Counted from the first letter of the stretch, positions 30,748 through 39,358 are shown. The stretch: DNA of 39,707 nt from an uncultured Clostridia bacterium (GCA_947632645.1 CANRQB010000006.1:1-39707); one strand, 5' to 3'. The notes: generated by a model not told the origin, from the letters alone. Made by a program: numbers and translations.

Positions 30748-30776
30748 ATTATAATATAATATAAACTATTTTCCAA
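30748..30776 (-). promoter_or_regulatory. miaB promoter within a palindrome
   Basis: On the - strand TTGGAA (30776-30771), 17 nt, TATAAT (30753-30748). The region 30740-30769 is a near-perfect palindrome of ATAGTT(T)ATATTAT halves, shared with the upstream side of the divergent penicillin-binding protein gene. Confidence 0.65.
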
Positions 30777-30829
30777 CTAATTTAAACAATTTTATCATTT
30801 ATTTTTACAATTTGCAAATAATAAAATCG

Positions 30830-33082
30830 ATGAAATTAAAACGAAAACACAAAATTTTAAAACGAGTTTTATTGGCAATATCCATTTTGCTAGCCAGTTG
30901 TTTTTTAACTTTTGCGGTTGGATTTACTATTATCTACAATAAATACGATTTAAATATAAGCCAACTAACAAGTGTAAATAATGGCGTGCAAATTGTGGCT
31001 AGCGATAATAAGGAAACAAATCTATATAACTCCAAACACTCTATTGTAGATATAAAAACCCTGCCCGATTATGTAAAAAATGCCTTTATCGATACAGAAG
31101 ATAAGCGCTTTTATAAGCATGGTGGATACGATTTAACCCGAATGATTAAAGCGGCATTTGTAAATTTTGCCAGCAAAACAAAAAGCGAAGGTGCCTCCAC
31201 AATAAGCCAGCAACTGGTAAAAAATGCCCTATTATCCAACGAAAAAACCTATAAGCGCAAGGTTCAAGAGATTATCTTATCTATAAAGTTAGAAAAAAAT
31301 TTTAGCAAAGAAAAAATTTTGCAAATGTATTTAAACACAATATATTTTGGTGGCAACGCCTATGGTATACAAAATGCAAGCTATTATTATTTTGATAAAC
31401 CGGCAAATCAGCTTACACTAAACGAAGCGTGTTGCTTGGCTGGAATTATAAAATCTCCTAACTATTATTCACCTAAAACACACTATAAAAATGCTATATC
31501 AAGAAGAAATTTGGTGGCAAAGTTGATGTATAAACAAAAACACATAACCAAACAGCAATTAGACGAACTAACCTCAAGCGAAATTACACTTGCTAACGCC
31601 ACTAAGAACGATAACAGCTACGAAAAAATGGCAATTTTAGAGGCATGCGCCCTTTTAAACATATCCGAGCGCGAACTGATTAACAGGCAGTATTCGCTTA
31701 AAACATTTAAGGATAACGAGTTGCAAACTAACATAGTTGATACAAATAATAAAATACTAAGCCAACAAAAAACCAAAACGAACACTGTTCTAGATAGCGT
31801 TAGCGCGGTTATAGATAGCGACGGGCATATGCTTGCGTATTACGAAAATAGTAACTATAATTTGGAAAATTTAAAACGCCAGCCCGCATCCACACTAAAA
31901 CCACTGGCTGTGTATTTACCTTGTATAATACACAATATATGCTCACCAGCTAGTTTAATTTTGGACGAAAAAATAAACTATAATGGCTTTAGTCCGCAAA
32001 ACGCGAATAAAACTTATGCGGGATATATTTCGGTAAGAGAAGCGCTAAGCAGATCACTTAATGTGCCTGCAGTTAAACTTTTAGATAGCGTTGGAATAGA
32101 CAAAGCAAAAGAAGTGTTAGAAAATTTTGGCATCAACTTAACCAAAAAGGATTTAAATTTATCGCTTGCGTTGGGCGGAACAAACAGCGGAATTAGATTA
32201 CTCGATTTGCTTGCTGCCTACTCTACTTTGGCAAATGGCGGGGAAAATAAACCCATGGTTTTTATCGACAAAATTTTAGATAAAGAACAAAATGTTATCT
32301 ATTCCTACACGCCTTACAAACAAAAAGTGTTTAATGCGGAAGATTGTTTTTTGGTTACAGATATGCTTAAAGATAGCGCCAAAACCGGCACAGCAAAGCG
32401 ACTTAATAGTTTAAATATCCCAATTGCAAGCAAAACGGGCACTGCTTTTAATGGCGAATTTAACACCGATTTATACAACATTAGTTATACAAGCGAACAT
32501 GCTATCTTAACCTGGATTGGCAACGTAAAAGACAATAAATTGCCTAACCAATTGTATAGTTCGGTCGAACCTACCGAAATTAATAAGCAAATTGCCAGCT
32601 ATCTATACAAAAATCATAAGCCTGCCGATTTTGCAAAGCCCGAATTGGTAGAAAAAATGGCATACGATATTATAGAAGCGGAGGAAAATCATACTCTTGT
32701 AAAGCCAACAAACACCCTATCTAGATACATAAAATACGATTATTTTAAGCGTTCCAACCCACCAAGCGAGCCGCTTAATATGGGCGATATAAAGCTGGAA
32801 GTTGCACTAAATAAGTTTGGCGCGAACCTCTCTTTTACGGCAAAGCGAAATAGACACTATCAAATTTTGCGCTTGATTAATGGCAAACAAGAGGTTATTA
32901 AAGAAGTGGATGAAACAAGCGAAAAAATAGAGTTTACCGATTTTAATATTTTTAAAAATGACCAAATAACCTATATTTTAACCGATGGCATAAACAAAAG
33001 CGAAGTTACTATTTATCCTAAAGAGTTTATGCTAAACGAACTAACAAAAACAGTAACCACTAAAAAGAAATGGTATGTATAA
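30830..33082 (+). CDS. Class A penicillin-binding protein (transglycosylase/transpeptidase)
   Basis: This 750-residue bifunctional peptidoglycan synthase has a short basic cytoplasmic tail, then a membrane anchor (VLLAISILLASCFLTFAVGF, about 13-32). A GT51 glycosyltransferase domain follows, with FIDTEDKRFYKHGG (catalytic Glu near 90), GASTISQQLVKN and TIYFGGNAYGIQNAS. The transpeptidase domain has active Ser354 in the STLK box, SRSLN, and KTGTAF near 534. A C-terminal segment after about 640 looks beta-rich, perhaps fibronectin-like. The start chosen is the first ATG; no Shine-Dalgarno sequence is visible and the frame is open to a TTG 18 nt upstream. Its stop touches the stop of glmS with no gap. 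Confidence 0.93.
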   Translation: MKLKRKHKILKRVLLAISILLASCFLTFAVGFTIIYNKYDLNISQLTSVNNGVQIVASDNKETNLYNSKHSIVDIKTLPDYVKNAFIDTEDKRFYKHGGYDLTRMIKAAFVNFASKTKSEGASTISQQLVKNALLSNEKTYKRKVQEIILSIKLEKNFSKEKILQMYLNTIYFGGNAYGIQNASYYYFDKPANQLTLNEACCLAGIIKSPNYYSPKTHYKNAISRRNLVAKLMYKQKHITKQQLDELTSSEITLANATKNDNSYEKMAILEACALLNISERELINRQYSLKTFKDNELQTNIVDTNNKILSQQKTKTNTVLDSVSAVIDSDGHMLAYYENSNYNLENLKRQPASTLKPLAVYLPCIIHNICSPASLILDEKINYNGFSPQNANKTYAGYISVREALSRSLNVPAVKLLDSVGIDKAKEVLENFGINLTKKDLNLSLALGGTNSGIRLLDLLAAYSTLANGGENKPMVFIDKILDKEQNVIYSYTPYKQKVFNAEDCFLVTDMLKDSAKTGTAKRLNSLNIPIASKTGTAFNGEFNTDLYNISYTSEHAILTWIGNVKDNKLPNQLYSSVEPTEINKQIASYLYKNHKPADFAKPELVEKMAYDIIEAEENHTLVKPTNTLSRYIKYDYFKRSNPPSEPLNMGDIKLEVALNKFGANLSFTAKRNRHYQILRLINGKQEVIKEVDETSEKIEFTDFNIFKNDQITYILTDGINKSEVTIYPKEFMLNELTKTVTTKKKWYV

Positions 33083-34753
33083 CTACTCCACTGTAACGCT
33101 TTTGGCTAAGTTCCGCGGCATATCTGGATTTAATCCGCGTTTTAATGCCAGTTTGTAGCTTATAAACTGAAATGGAATTATAGCAAAAATTGGTTTATAG
33201 CAGGCATCAATTGCAGAAAAATCCAACATATCATCAATTTCTACCACCCTACCTAATCGCGATTTAATTTCGTTTATGGCAGGCAAAAGCAACTGTTTGT
33301 TTTCGTTTGTGTTAAGCGATAACACTATGGCTTTTTCATCAATAAGCGACAGTGTTCCATGCTTAAGTTCGCTAGAAATCATTGGAATAGTGTAAATGTA
33401 ATCGATCTCTCTAATTTTTAAACTGGCCTCTAATATGGTTAAATAATCTACATCGCGGCCGATAAGCAGCAGTTTATCATCGTCGATTAAATCTACGACG
33501 CCAGACACATCAATATTCTTTATAAAATTTTCTAACTTGTTTTTAAAAGCGTATATATCCAATGTATAATTTTTATTGATTAATCGTTTTATAATATAAG
33601 CAAAGGTAAACAGCTGCGCGCAATAGGTTTTTGTAGACGCAACCGCCAGCTCTTTTTGCGCTTGAGTTAGCAAAATATAATCGGCAAACTGGGTTATTGT
33701 GCTGTTTGCTTGGTTGGTTATAACCAATATTTTGCCCTTATTTTCTTTTATTTCTTTTGCTATTTTTATACAGTCCGCCGTTTCTCCACTTTGCGAAACT
33801 ATAACGTGTAGATGCGAGCTTTTTATTGGTTTCGCGGGTTTATAATTAGACGCCAAAAAGCTTTCGCATAAAAACATCTGATTAAAAAGGTAGTTGGCAA
33901 TTAAACATGAGTGATATGCGGTGCCGCATCCTAAAAATGTTATGTGCCTGTAACGCTTAAATATTTTTTCGATTGGCTGCTGTTTTAAATAGTTATAAGT
34001 GTCAAATATCGCTTGTGGAGTTTCGTTAATTTCCTTTAGCATATAGTGCTTATATCCATTTAAGCACATTTCGTTAATGTCGTTTTGATGTGGGCTAAAT
34101 TCAATTTTGCCAGATAGCGAATATATTGCATTGTTTGCAATTTTAATAATATCCCCATCTTTTAGGCGATAGATTTTGCCATTTTTTAAGCTGTTGCAAT
34201 CGCTAGAGATATAAATACCGTCGCTACATTTTAAGATATTTAATGGGCAAAATTTTTTAAGTGCATAAAGGTTGCCAGTAGAATTATCCCCTATTATAAG
34301 CGCAAAACTGCCTTGCAACACATAATATAGTTTCTGTAAATTTTCTTCCAACCTGCCCGAACACGCAGACAGATAGTTTACTACAACTTCCGTGTCGGTT
34401 TCGCTATTAAATTTAATTCCGTCACGTTTTAGTTTTGTCCTTACCGATTCTGCATTAGTGATGATTCCGTTATGAACAACCACATATTTGCCGTCGTAAG
34501 ATAAGTGTGGATGAGTGTTTTTTAGGTTAACTTTACCATTTGTTGCCCATCTTGTGTGGCCAAAAGCTATATGATTTGCCTCGTTAGGGAGATTTAATTT
34601 GTTTAAAGTCCCAATTGCTTTTTTTAAAATAAACTTGCCGTTGTAATACGCTATCCCGCACGAATCATAGCCACGATATTGCAACAAACTTAAGCCGTCG
34701 TACACTTCTTTAAAGGCATCTTTTTTGCCGATATATCCAAAAATACCGCACAT
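33083..34753 (-). CDS. glmS: Glucosamine-6-phosphate synthase (glutamine-hydrolysing)
   Basis: This 556-residue enzyme makes glucosamine-6-phosphate from fructose-6-phosphate and glutamine, the first step to wall amino sugars. The start is set by the nucleophile Cys2 in MCGIFGYIG, with GGGAGG upstream lying inside the end of murI. The glutaminase part has LQYRGYDSCGIA, HTRWATNGK and VVHNGIITN. Two SIS sugar-isomerase domains follow (GCGTAYHS, SQSGETADC, ASTKTYCAQ). The conserved end PRNLAKSVTVE is present. It is somewhat shorter than usual (about 600). The gene directly follows murI, so there is no room for a glmS ribozyme upstream. Confidence 0.95.
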   Translation of the reverse strand: MCGIFGYIGKKDAFKEVYDGLSLLQYRGYDSCGIAYYNGKFILKKAIGTLNKLNLPNEANHIAFGHTRWATNGKVNLKNTHPHLSYDGKYVVVHNGIITNAESVRTKLKRDGIKFNSETDTEVVVNYLSACSGRLEENLQKLYYVLQGSFALIIGDNSTGNLYALKKFCPLNILKCSDGIYISSDCNSLKNGKIYRLKDGDIIKIANNAIYSLSGKIEFSPHQNDINEMCLNGYKHYMLKEINETPQAIFDTYNYLKQQPIEKIFKRYRHITFLGCGTAYHSCLIANYLFNQMFLCESFLASNYKPAKPIKSSHLHVIVSQSGETADCIKIAKEIKENKGKILVITNQANSTITQFADYILLTQAQKELAVASTKTYCAQLFTFAYIIKRLINKNYTLDIYAFKNKLENFIKNIDVSGVVDLIDDDKLLLIGRDVDYLTILEASLKIREIDYIYTIPMISSELKHGTLSLIDEKAIVLSLNTNENKQLLLPAINEIKSRLGRVVEIDDMLDFSAIDACYKPIFAIIPFQFISYKLALKRGLNPDMPRNLAKSVTVE

Positions 34754-34754
34754 A

Positions 34755-35426
34755 CTACCTCCCAACCAATCTATTAAGCTTTTCGTAACACTCTAGGCTA
34801 GGTTTAGACAATATAAAATGAATTGTTAAGTTATCGTCATCCGGAATATAGTCAATTTTGTTAAATAACCGCGTACTGTTGCATATTATTTTGCACGCTG
34901 GCAGCGCTTTTTTAAAATATTTTTCGACTAGTTCGTAATGAGTACACGCCAAAACAATCGAGCTAAATTCAGTTAAATTTGCTTTTTTGCAATGCTCGTT
35001 TATAATTTTTTGCAACTTTATACTATTAAATATGTTATTTTCTATTAACTTTGCAAGCGTGCTATCCGCAATAACCTTATGGTCTTTTAGGCATTTTTTT
35101 GTTAGGCTTGTTGCAAAATATGTATCGTTTTTATTAAATTGCATGGTGAATATATCTGGGGTATTTAAATCGTATAGCACACTGGATGCAGTGTTACATG
35201 CTACAATAATTTTATCCACTTTATAGTTGGTTTTTAATAAGTTTATAATTTGTAGCACTCTATTATGTAAAAACGATTTGGATAATTTGCCATAAGGCAT
35301 ATACAAATTATCCGCATAATAAATGTAGTTACCTGCCCTATATTTTTTTATAAACTTGTTTAAAATGGTTATACCGCCAATGCCGCTGTCTATTATGGCA
35401 ATGGTTGGCTTTAGTTTATTTAACAT
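34755..35426 (-). CDS. murI: Glutamate racemase, divergent
   Basis: This 223-residue aspartate/glutamate racemase family protein supplies D-glutamate for peptidoglycan. It begins IAIIDSGIGGITILNKF, then YYADNLYMPYGKLS, the first catalytic Cys in VACNTASSVL and the second in VLACTHYELV. Typical MurI proteins are about 265 residues; this one is short between the two Cys motifs and at the end, and the usual Asp-Ser-Gly-x-Gly-Gly is kept. The start at 35426 is chosen because the family N-terminus begins here; there is no Shine-Dalgarno sequence. glmS follows after 1 nt, forming a two-gene wall-precursor operon. It is divergent from rpsT. Confidence 0.85.
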   Translation of the reverse strand: MLNKLKPTIAIIDSGIGGITILNKFIKKYRAGNYIYYADNLYMPYGKLSKSFLHNRVLQIINLLKTNYKVDKIIVACNTASSVLYDLNTPDIFTMQFNKNDTYFATSLTKKCLKDHKVIADSTLAKLIENNIFNSIKLQKIINEHCKKANLTEFSSIVLACTHYELVEKYFKKALPACKIICNSTRLFNKIDYIPDDDNLTIHFILSKPSLECYEKLNRLVGR

Positions 35427-35468
35427 ATATAATAATTTATGAATTTGTAAAAATATTGTTAAAAGATG

Positions 35469-35497
35469 TTGCTTTTTTTTTACAAGTTTGTTATAAT
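35469..35497 (+). promoter_or_regulatory. Promoter of rpsT
   Basis: TTGCTT (35469-35474), 17 nt, TATAAT (35492-35497), then TGGAGGT before the ATG at 35517. Confidence 0.8.
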
Positions 35498-35516
35498 TAA
35501 GCAAATGGAGGTTTAT

Positions 35517-35774
35517 ATGGCAAATATTAAATCGGCAAAAAAGCGTATTGATGTTATTGATAAAAAAACCGCTATCAACAAAGCATATAAAAGCAAAATT
35601 GCCACTTGTGTAAAAAAATACAAAGCGGCAGTAGATAATAACGATGCAAACGCTCAAGCAGTTTTAAATGAGGCTTTTTCTTTAATAGATTCGGCTGTTT
35701 CTAAGGGCATTCTACTAAAAACCACTGCAAACAGAAAAAAAGCTCGTTTAAGTTCATACAAAAAACAAGCGTAA
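35517..35774 (+). CDS. rpsT: Ribosomal protein S20
   Basis: This 85-residue basic helical protein binds 16S rRNA early in small-subunit assembly. It has the family N-terminus MANIKSAKKRI, the central helix with KKYKAAVDNND and the Ala/Lys-rich end TANRKKARLSSYKKQA. The start is the ATG following TGGAGGTTTAT; the upstream open frame is not coding. It is monocistronic with its own promoter and terminator and lies beside holA, as in many Gram-positive genomes. Confidence 0.96.
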   Translation: MANIKSAKKRIDVIDKKTAINKAYKSKIATCVKKYKAAVDNNDANAQAVLNEAFSLIDSAVSKGILLKTTANRKKARLSSYKKQA

Positions 35775-35780
35775 ATTATT

Positions 35781-35804
35781 CCACCCTATTGGGTGGCTTT
35801 TTTT
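35781..35804 (+). terminator. Terminator after rpsT
   Basis: CCACCC-TATT-GGGTGG (35781-35796) followed by C and seven T. Confidence 0.9.
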
Positions 35805-36456
35805 ATATCAATTCTATTATACTGCTGTTGTCTTTAAGCCATTTTATGTGGGCTTTATAGTTTGGGCAGAATTGCGCCACTAAGTTATAAAACTTTGCGC
35901 TGTGGTCCTTAATTTTTGTGTGGCATAGTTCGTGAATTATAATGTAATCTACCACACGGGTCGGGCAAAGCATTAGTTTATAGGTGAAATTAAGGTGGTT
36001 TTTGCTTGAACACGAACCCCAATTTGTGTGCGCGGACGATATTTTTAACCCATTATATAAAAAGCCAAAACTTGCTGCTAGTTCCGCCACCCTATTAGTT
36101 AAATAAAGTTTGGCAAACCGCTTTAAAAATGCAACTAGTTTTGCACTAGAATTATTTATTGGCACAAAAAGTTTATTGCCCACCAACCTAGCCGATTGGC
36201 TTATTGTTAGTTGGATAGTTACAAGAGTATCAAGGATATAAAACTTTTCGCCGTCAACAATTTTTAGCGGCGACATATGCTTAGCTTTTATCTTTTTTGT
36301 GTTGCGCTCTATCCACGCTTGTTTGGATGCAACAAAATCAAAAATCGCCTTATTGCTAGCCCGCATAGGTGCGCGCACAATAAGTTCACCCGACGAATTT
36401 ATTATTAACCCAATCGTTCTTCTTTTGCAGCGGATAATTTCGTTTGGAACAATCAT
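35803..36456 (-). CDS. YgjP/DUF45-type zinc metallopeptidase
   Basis: This 217-residue protein has the YgjP-like (WLM-related) pattern: an N-terminal beta domain (RRTIGLIINSSGELIVRAP), then AHTNWGSCSSKNHLNFTYKL, LMLCPTRVVDYIIIHELCHT and the third ligand region KDHSAKFY. HExxH appears as HELCH with the downstream His in DHS. A peptidase activity is expected from the motif, but the biological substrate of this family is not known to me. AGGTGA precedes the ATG. It lies 7 nt downstream of holA, at the end of the comEC-holA unit. Confidence 0.9.
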   Translation of the reverse strand: MIVPNEIIRCKRRTIGLIINSSGELIVRAPMRASNKAIFDFVASKQAWIERNTKKIKAKHMSPLKIVDGEKFYILDTLVTIQLTISQSARLVGNKLFVPINNSSAKLVAFLKRFAKLYLTNRVAELAASFGFLYNGLKISSAHTNWGSCSSKNHLNFTYKLMLCPTRVVDYIIIHELCHTKIKDHSAKFYNLVAQFCPNYKAHIKWLKDNSSIIELI

Positions 36457-36463
36457 ATTTCAC

Positions 36464-37372
36464 CTAGAAAATTAAACTATACAGCGCGTTTATTGCAGAA
36501 ATATTGCCTGATTTAATCTTATAGTCCAAATCGATATATTTTTGATATAGGTTTATATAGTATTTTATTCCATTCTTTGTCACTTCTTTCCTAGACATTT
36601 TAACTGCATAAGGCTTAATGCCAAGATATTTTGCAACATCTTCATCATTCTTGTTGATAGAAACGTATTGCATTCGCCTAAAATATCTGCCCAGATACGA
36701 AAATATCTCGTTTGCCGTGTTGGTTTTGCCCATTTCCGCCACTATTTTTTGAAACGATTGATAATCCTTTTTATCTATAGCCGCGGTTAGCATATATATA
36801 ACATATTCGCTGTTGTTGGCAACCAAATTTAATGTATCGTTGAGAGCAATAACCCCCTTATCACTACAATAGCTTACAATTTTGTTAAGTTCGTTTACAA
36901 TGTTGCTCATGTTGGAGTTGCAGGCATCGATAAGATAGTCCATCGCTTGCTCCTCTATTTTTAAATTAACCTTATTTATGTAGTTTAATATATAGCGATT
37001 TATATCTATCCTATCCAGCTTTTCGCAATCCACCACCTCGCCAACCTTAAGTTTTTCCGCATTAACAAGCACAAGTACATTGGCGCTATCAAAATCAAAT
37101 TCATTAATAATCTTAACTTGTTCGCTGGTTGGATTATAAATTATAACCAACCTATAATCATTTGCCATAGGCAGTGTGGATAGCGCCGCCAGCAAGGTTT
37201 GACTGGTGCAATCGTTTGGCACAACCTGATAGTTAAACTCTTCAAACTCTTTAACAGTTGCTGCCTTTATATTTAAAATGGCGTGTTTAATTAAAAAATC
37301 ATCGTGACCAACCAGATTGTACACGTTTTCAATCTTTTCATTAAGTTTTTTGTTTATCTCGATAAATTTCAT
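36464..37372 (-). CDS. holA: DNA polymerase III subunit delta
   Basis: This 302-residue clamp-loader delta subunit opens the sliding clamp. The family pattern is visible: NVYNLVGHDDFLIKHAIL at the start, YRLVIIYNPT, ALDYLIDACNSNMSNIVNEL-like helices in domain II (here AMDYLIDACNSNMSNIVNEL), and the C-terminal IFSYLGRYFRRMQYV. It is somewhat shorter than the usual 330-340 residues. It starts one base after a row of stop codons ending comEC and has no Shine-Dalgarno sequence, so it probably depends on re-initiation by ribosomes leaving comEC. The comEC-holA order, with rpsT nearby, is conserved in Gram-positive bacteria. Confidence 0.9.
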   Translation of the reverse strand: MKFIEINKKLNEKIENVYNLVGHDDFLIKHAILNIKAATVKEFEEFNYQVVPNDCTSQTLLAALSTLPMANDYRLVIIYNPTSEQVKIINEFDFDSANVLVLVNAEKLKVGEVVDCEKLDRIDINRYILNYINKVNLKIEEQAMDYLIDACNSNMSNIVNELNKIVSYCSDKGVIALNDTLNLVANNSEYVIYMLTAAIDKKDYQSFQKIVAEMGKTNTANEIFSYLGRYFRRMQYVSINKNDEDVAKYLGIKPYAVKMSRKEVTKNGIKYYINLYQKYIDLDYKIKSGNISAINALYSLIF

Positions 37373-37379
37373 ATCACTA

Positions 37380-38897
37380 TTATATCAAACATGCCACCAA
37401 AATTGCAAATGTTGTTAGGGTTGCCGCCGCTTTTTTATGATTTTCTGCCGTGCAAATTCTGCCAAGCAACAATAGTAGGAAGAAATATACTAAGCAAGCG
37501 GGATAACTAACCATGCTAGATGTTATATTTGCAATTTTTAAATTGGACATAACAAATATTATAGCATTCATGGCATTAAACAGAAAATTTAGTGGCACAA
37601 GTAAATAGGTTAAAACTGGTATTAACAGCGATAAAAATGCCAAGATAAACACAATTGTAAAGGCAAGCGTGAATAGCGGCAAAATTAGTATGTTGGTTAA
37701 AAGCGATATTAAACTTACACGCGTAAAGAAATATGCCATAATTAGTAGCAGCGACACCACGGTAGCAATAGATATAGCAAGGCTATCACCCAACCAATTA
37801 GGAAGATGAATTCTTTTAAATACCTTTGCCAATGGTTTAAATATAAATGCTATACCCAACACGCACGAAAAACTCATTAAAAAGCTTACATCAAATATGC
37901 AAAGCGGATTAAAGAAATAGATAATTATGCCGGCAATCGATATCGCGCTAAGGGTATCATATCGCCTGCTAATAAGCGGGGCTAGCAGCATTATTACACT
38001 CATTATAGATGCCCTAACCACCGAAACCGAATAACTGCACAGATAGTTATAAAACAACAAAAATAGTGTTAGCAAACCAAATCGCCACCAACCTTTAATG
38101 CGTAATAGTTTGCAAAAAGCATACAACACCCCTACAATAATGCTTACATGCAGGCCAGATACCGCTAAAATGTGCGCTGCGCCCGACAGTTGATATGCGG
38201 CATATTGCTCTTCCGGCAGCAATGATTTATCGCCAAATAAAGCAGCATAAGCCAACTCTACATTTTCGTTAGATAGCCCTTTTGCTAGATTCTCTTTTAC
38301 CTTTGCCTGAATTTTCTCCGCGAAAGTTGTGTCATGCCCGGTTATGTTTATAAGCGTATATCCCGATGTCATATAATATTTTATATCGTTTGTATAATAG
38401 TACGCAAAAGGAATATCACCGCCAAGCAACTCGGTAGTAGCCACCGAATAAGGGCTAAATTCTATTTCCGTGCCGATGGAAAAATCGTCAAACCTGTTTT
38501 GATAGTCCATCACCGCTAGTTTTGCCCTGCCTTTAACCGATTTTCCATCAAATTTTAAACTATCTAAACACACAACAAGTTGGTTGTTATTGCTAGTGGC
38601 CAAATTATAAATGCGCGCCGATACAATATTTGGTTGGCTGGTTTGTTGGCTTTTGGCAAAATTATCTATGGCAAGATTATAACAACTAAAACCAACTAGA
38701 AAACAAATTATAGGAATTAAAAATGAGGCAGGTTTTTTGTTTATTATGGCAATAATTAATGCTGAATTTAAAATTATCAGCGCAACAATAAGGCAAATTA
38801 CAAACTGTTTAATTATGTAAAAACCAAATAAACTTCCTAATAATAGGAAGGCAAAAATTAAACACAATGCCCTAAAGTTAAACCAATGCCTTTTCAT
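37380..38897 (-). CDS. comEC: ComEC/Rec2-family DNA uptake channel protein, without metallo-beta-lactamase domain
   Basis: This 505-residue polytopic membrane protein has an N-terminal hydrophobic part, an extracytoplasmic OB-like segment (about 80-190), and the competence domain with SGAAHILAVSGLHVSIIVGV near 240. Many membrane helices follow, including SVSVVRASIMSVIMLLAPLI and NPLCIFDVSFLMSF. ComEC forms the channel for single-stranded DNA in transformation. Full-length ComEC is about 750 residues and ends with a metallo-beta-lactamase-like domain; this one stops after the membrane part, with no frameshifted remainder downstream. No comEA is in view. An extended -10 box sits 6 nt before the ATG. 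Confidence 0.9.
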   Translation of the reverse strand: MKRHWFNFRALCLIFAFLLLGSLFGFYIIKQFVICLIVALIILNSALIIAIINKKPASFLIPIICFLVGFSCYNLAIDNFAKSQQTSQPNIVSARIYNLATSNNNQLVVCLDSLKFDGKSVKGRAKLAVMDYQNRFDDFSIGTEIEFSPYSVATTELLGGDIPFAYYYTNDIKYYMTSGYTLINITGHDTTFAEKIQAKVKENLAKGLSNENVELAYAALFGDKSLLPEEQYAAYQLSGAAHILAVSGLHVSIIVGVLYAFCKLLRIKGWWRFGLLTLFLLFYNYLCSYSVSVVRASIMSVIMLLAPLISRRYDTLSAISIAGIIIYFFNPLCIFDVSFLMSFSCVLGIAFIFKPLAKVFKRIHLPNWLGDSLAISIATVVSLLLIMAYFFTRVSLISLLTNILILPLFTLAFTIVFILAFLSLLIPVLTYLLVPLNFLFNAMNAIIFVMSNLKIANITSSMVSYPACLVYFFLLLLLGRICTAENHKKAAATLTTFAILVACLI

Positions 38898-38903
38898 ATT
38901 TTA

Positions 38904-38912
38904 ATTATAGCA
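38904..38912 (-). promoter_or_regulatory. Extended -10 promoter of comEC, leaderless type
   Basis: On the - strand TGCTATAAT (38912-38904) followed by 6 nt and the ATG at 38897. The -35 region is weak, as is common with an extended -10. No Shine-Dalgarno sequence fits. Confidence 0.62.
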
Positions 38913-38933
38913 CATATTTTAAAAAGTTGTTAT

Positions 38934-38960
38934 AAAAAAAGATATATCAGTGATATATCT
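38934..38960 (-). terminator. Terminator after the 38960 gene
   Basis: On the - strand AGATATATC-ACT-GATATATCT followed by seven T. It lies directly at the stop codon. Confidence 0.82.
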
Positions 38961-39268
38961 TATATGGTTTTATTTTTTGATAAATAATCTAGCCATATTT
39001 TTGTGTAGTCGAGGCTGTCTGAAAAACTTTTTTTACCGTTAAAGTAATTAACAATCAAAGTTTTAAAGCTGTTATTAGAAATAAGAAAGTTAATCCAGCC
39101 AAGTTGATCATTTTTGTAAACTTTAAATGCGGTTGGCTTGTTAACAATTTGCTCTACACTTGTAACTCTTTCAAAAGACCTATCTTGCGTGTATATATCG
39201 TATTTCCAATCCAGGCCCACTACATCATGTAAAAATAGTTTTACATCATCAAGATCAAAATTTTCCAT
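38960..39268 (-). CDS. Hypothetical protein, 102 residues
   Basis: I do not recognise this protein. The start is the ATG at 39268 after GGGAGCGTAATT; the frame stays open into the tRNA-Glu terminator region, but that part is not coding. It begins MENFDLDDVKLFLHDVVGLD and is a small soluble, aromatic-rich protein with a likely alpha-beta-alpha order (helix 5-15, strands around WKYDIY and AFKVYKN, helix DYTKIWLDYLSK at the end). It has its own promoter and terminator. No function is proposed. Confidence 0.72.
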   Translation of the reverse strand: MENFDLDDVKLFLHDVVGLDWKYDIYTQDRSFERVTSVEQIVNKPTAFKVYKNDQLGWINFLISNNSFKTLIVNYFNGKKSFSDSLDYTKIWLDYLSKNKTI

Positions 39269-39285
39269 AATTACGCTCCCAGTGT

Positions 39286-39314
39286 ATAATAACATATAAT
39301 GTTCAATTTTGCAA
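39286..39314 (-). promoter_or_regulatory. Promoter of the 38960 gene
   Basis: On the - strand TTGCAA (39314-39309), 17 nt, TATTAT (39291-39286), about 17 nt before the ATG with GGGAG in between. Confidence 0.72.
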
Positions 39315-39335
39315 TACCTTTTTAAAAATTTTAAA

Positions 39336-39358
39336 ATAAAAAAAACGGAAAATCCGTT
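39336..39358 (-). terminator. Terminator after tRNA-Glu
   Basis: On the - strand AACGGA-TTT-TCCGTT followed by eight T, directly after the tRNA CCA end. Confidence 0.87.

Noticed and set aside
34754..34800. glmS ribozyme riboswitch
   Set aside because: murI ends 1 nt before glmS, so there is no untranslated leader to hold it.
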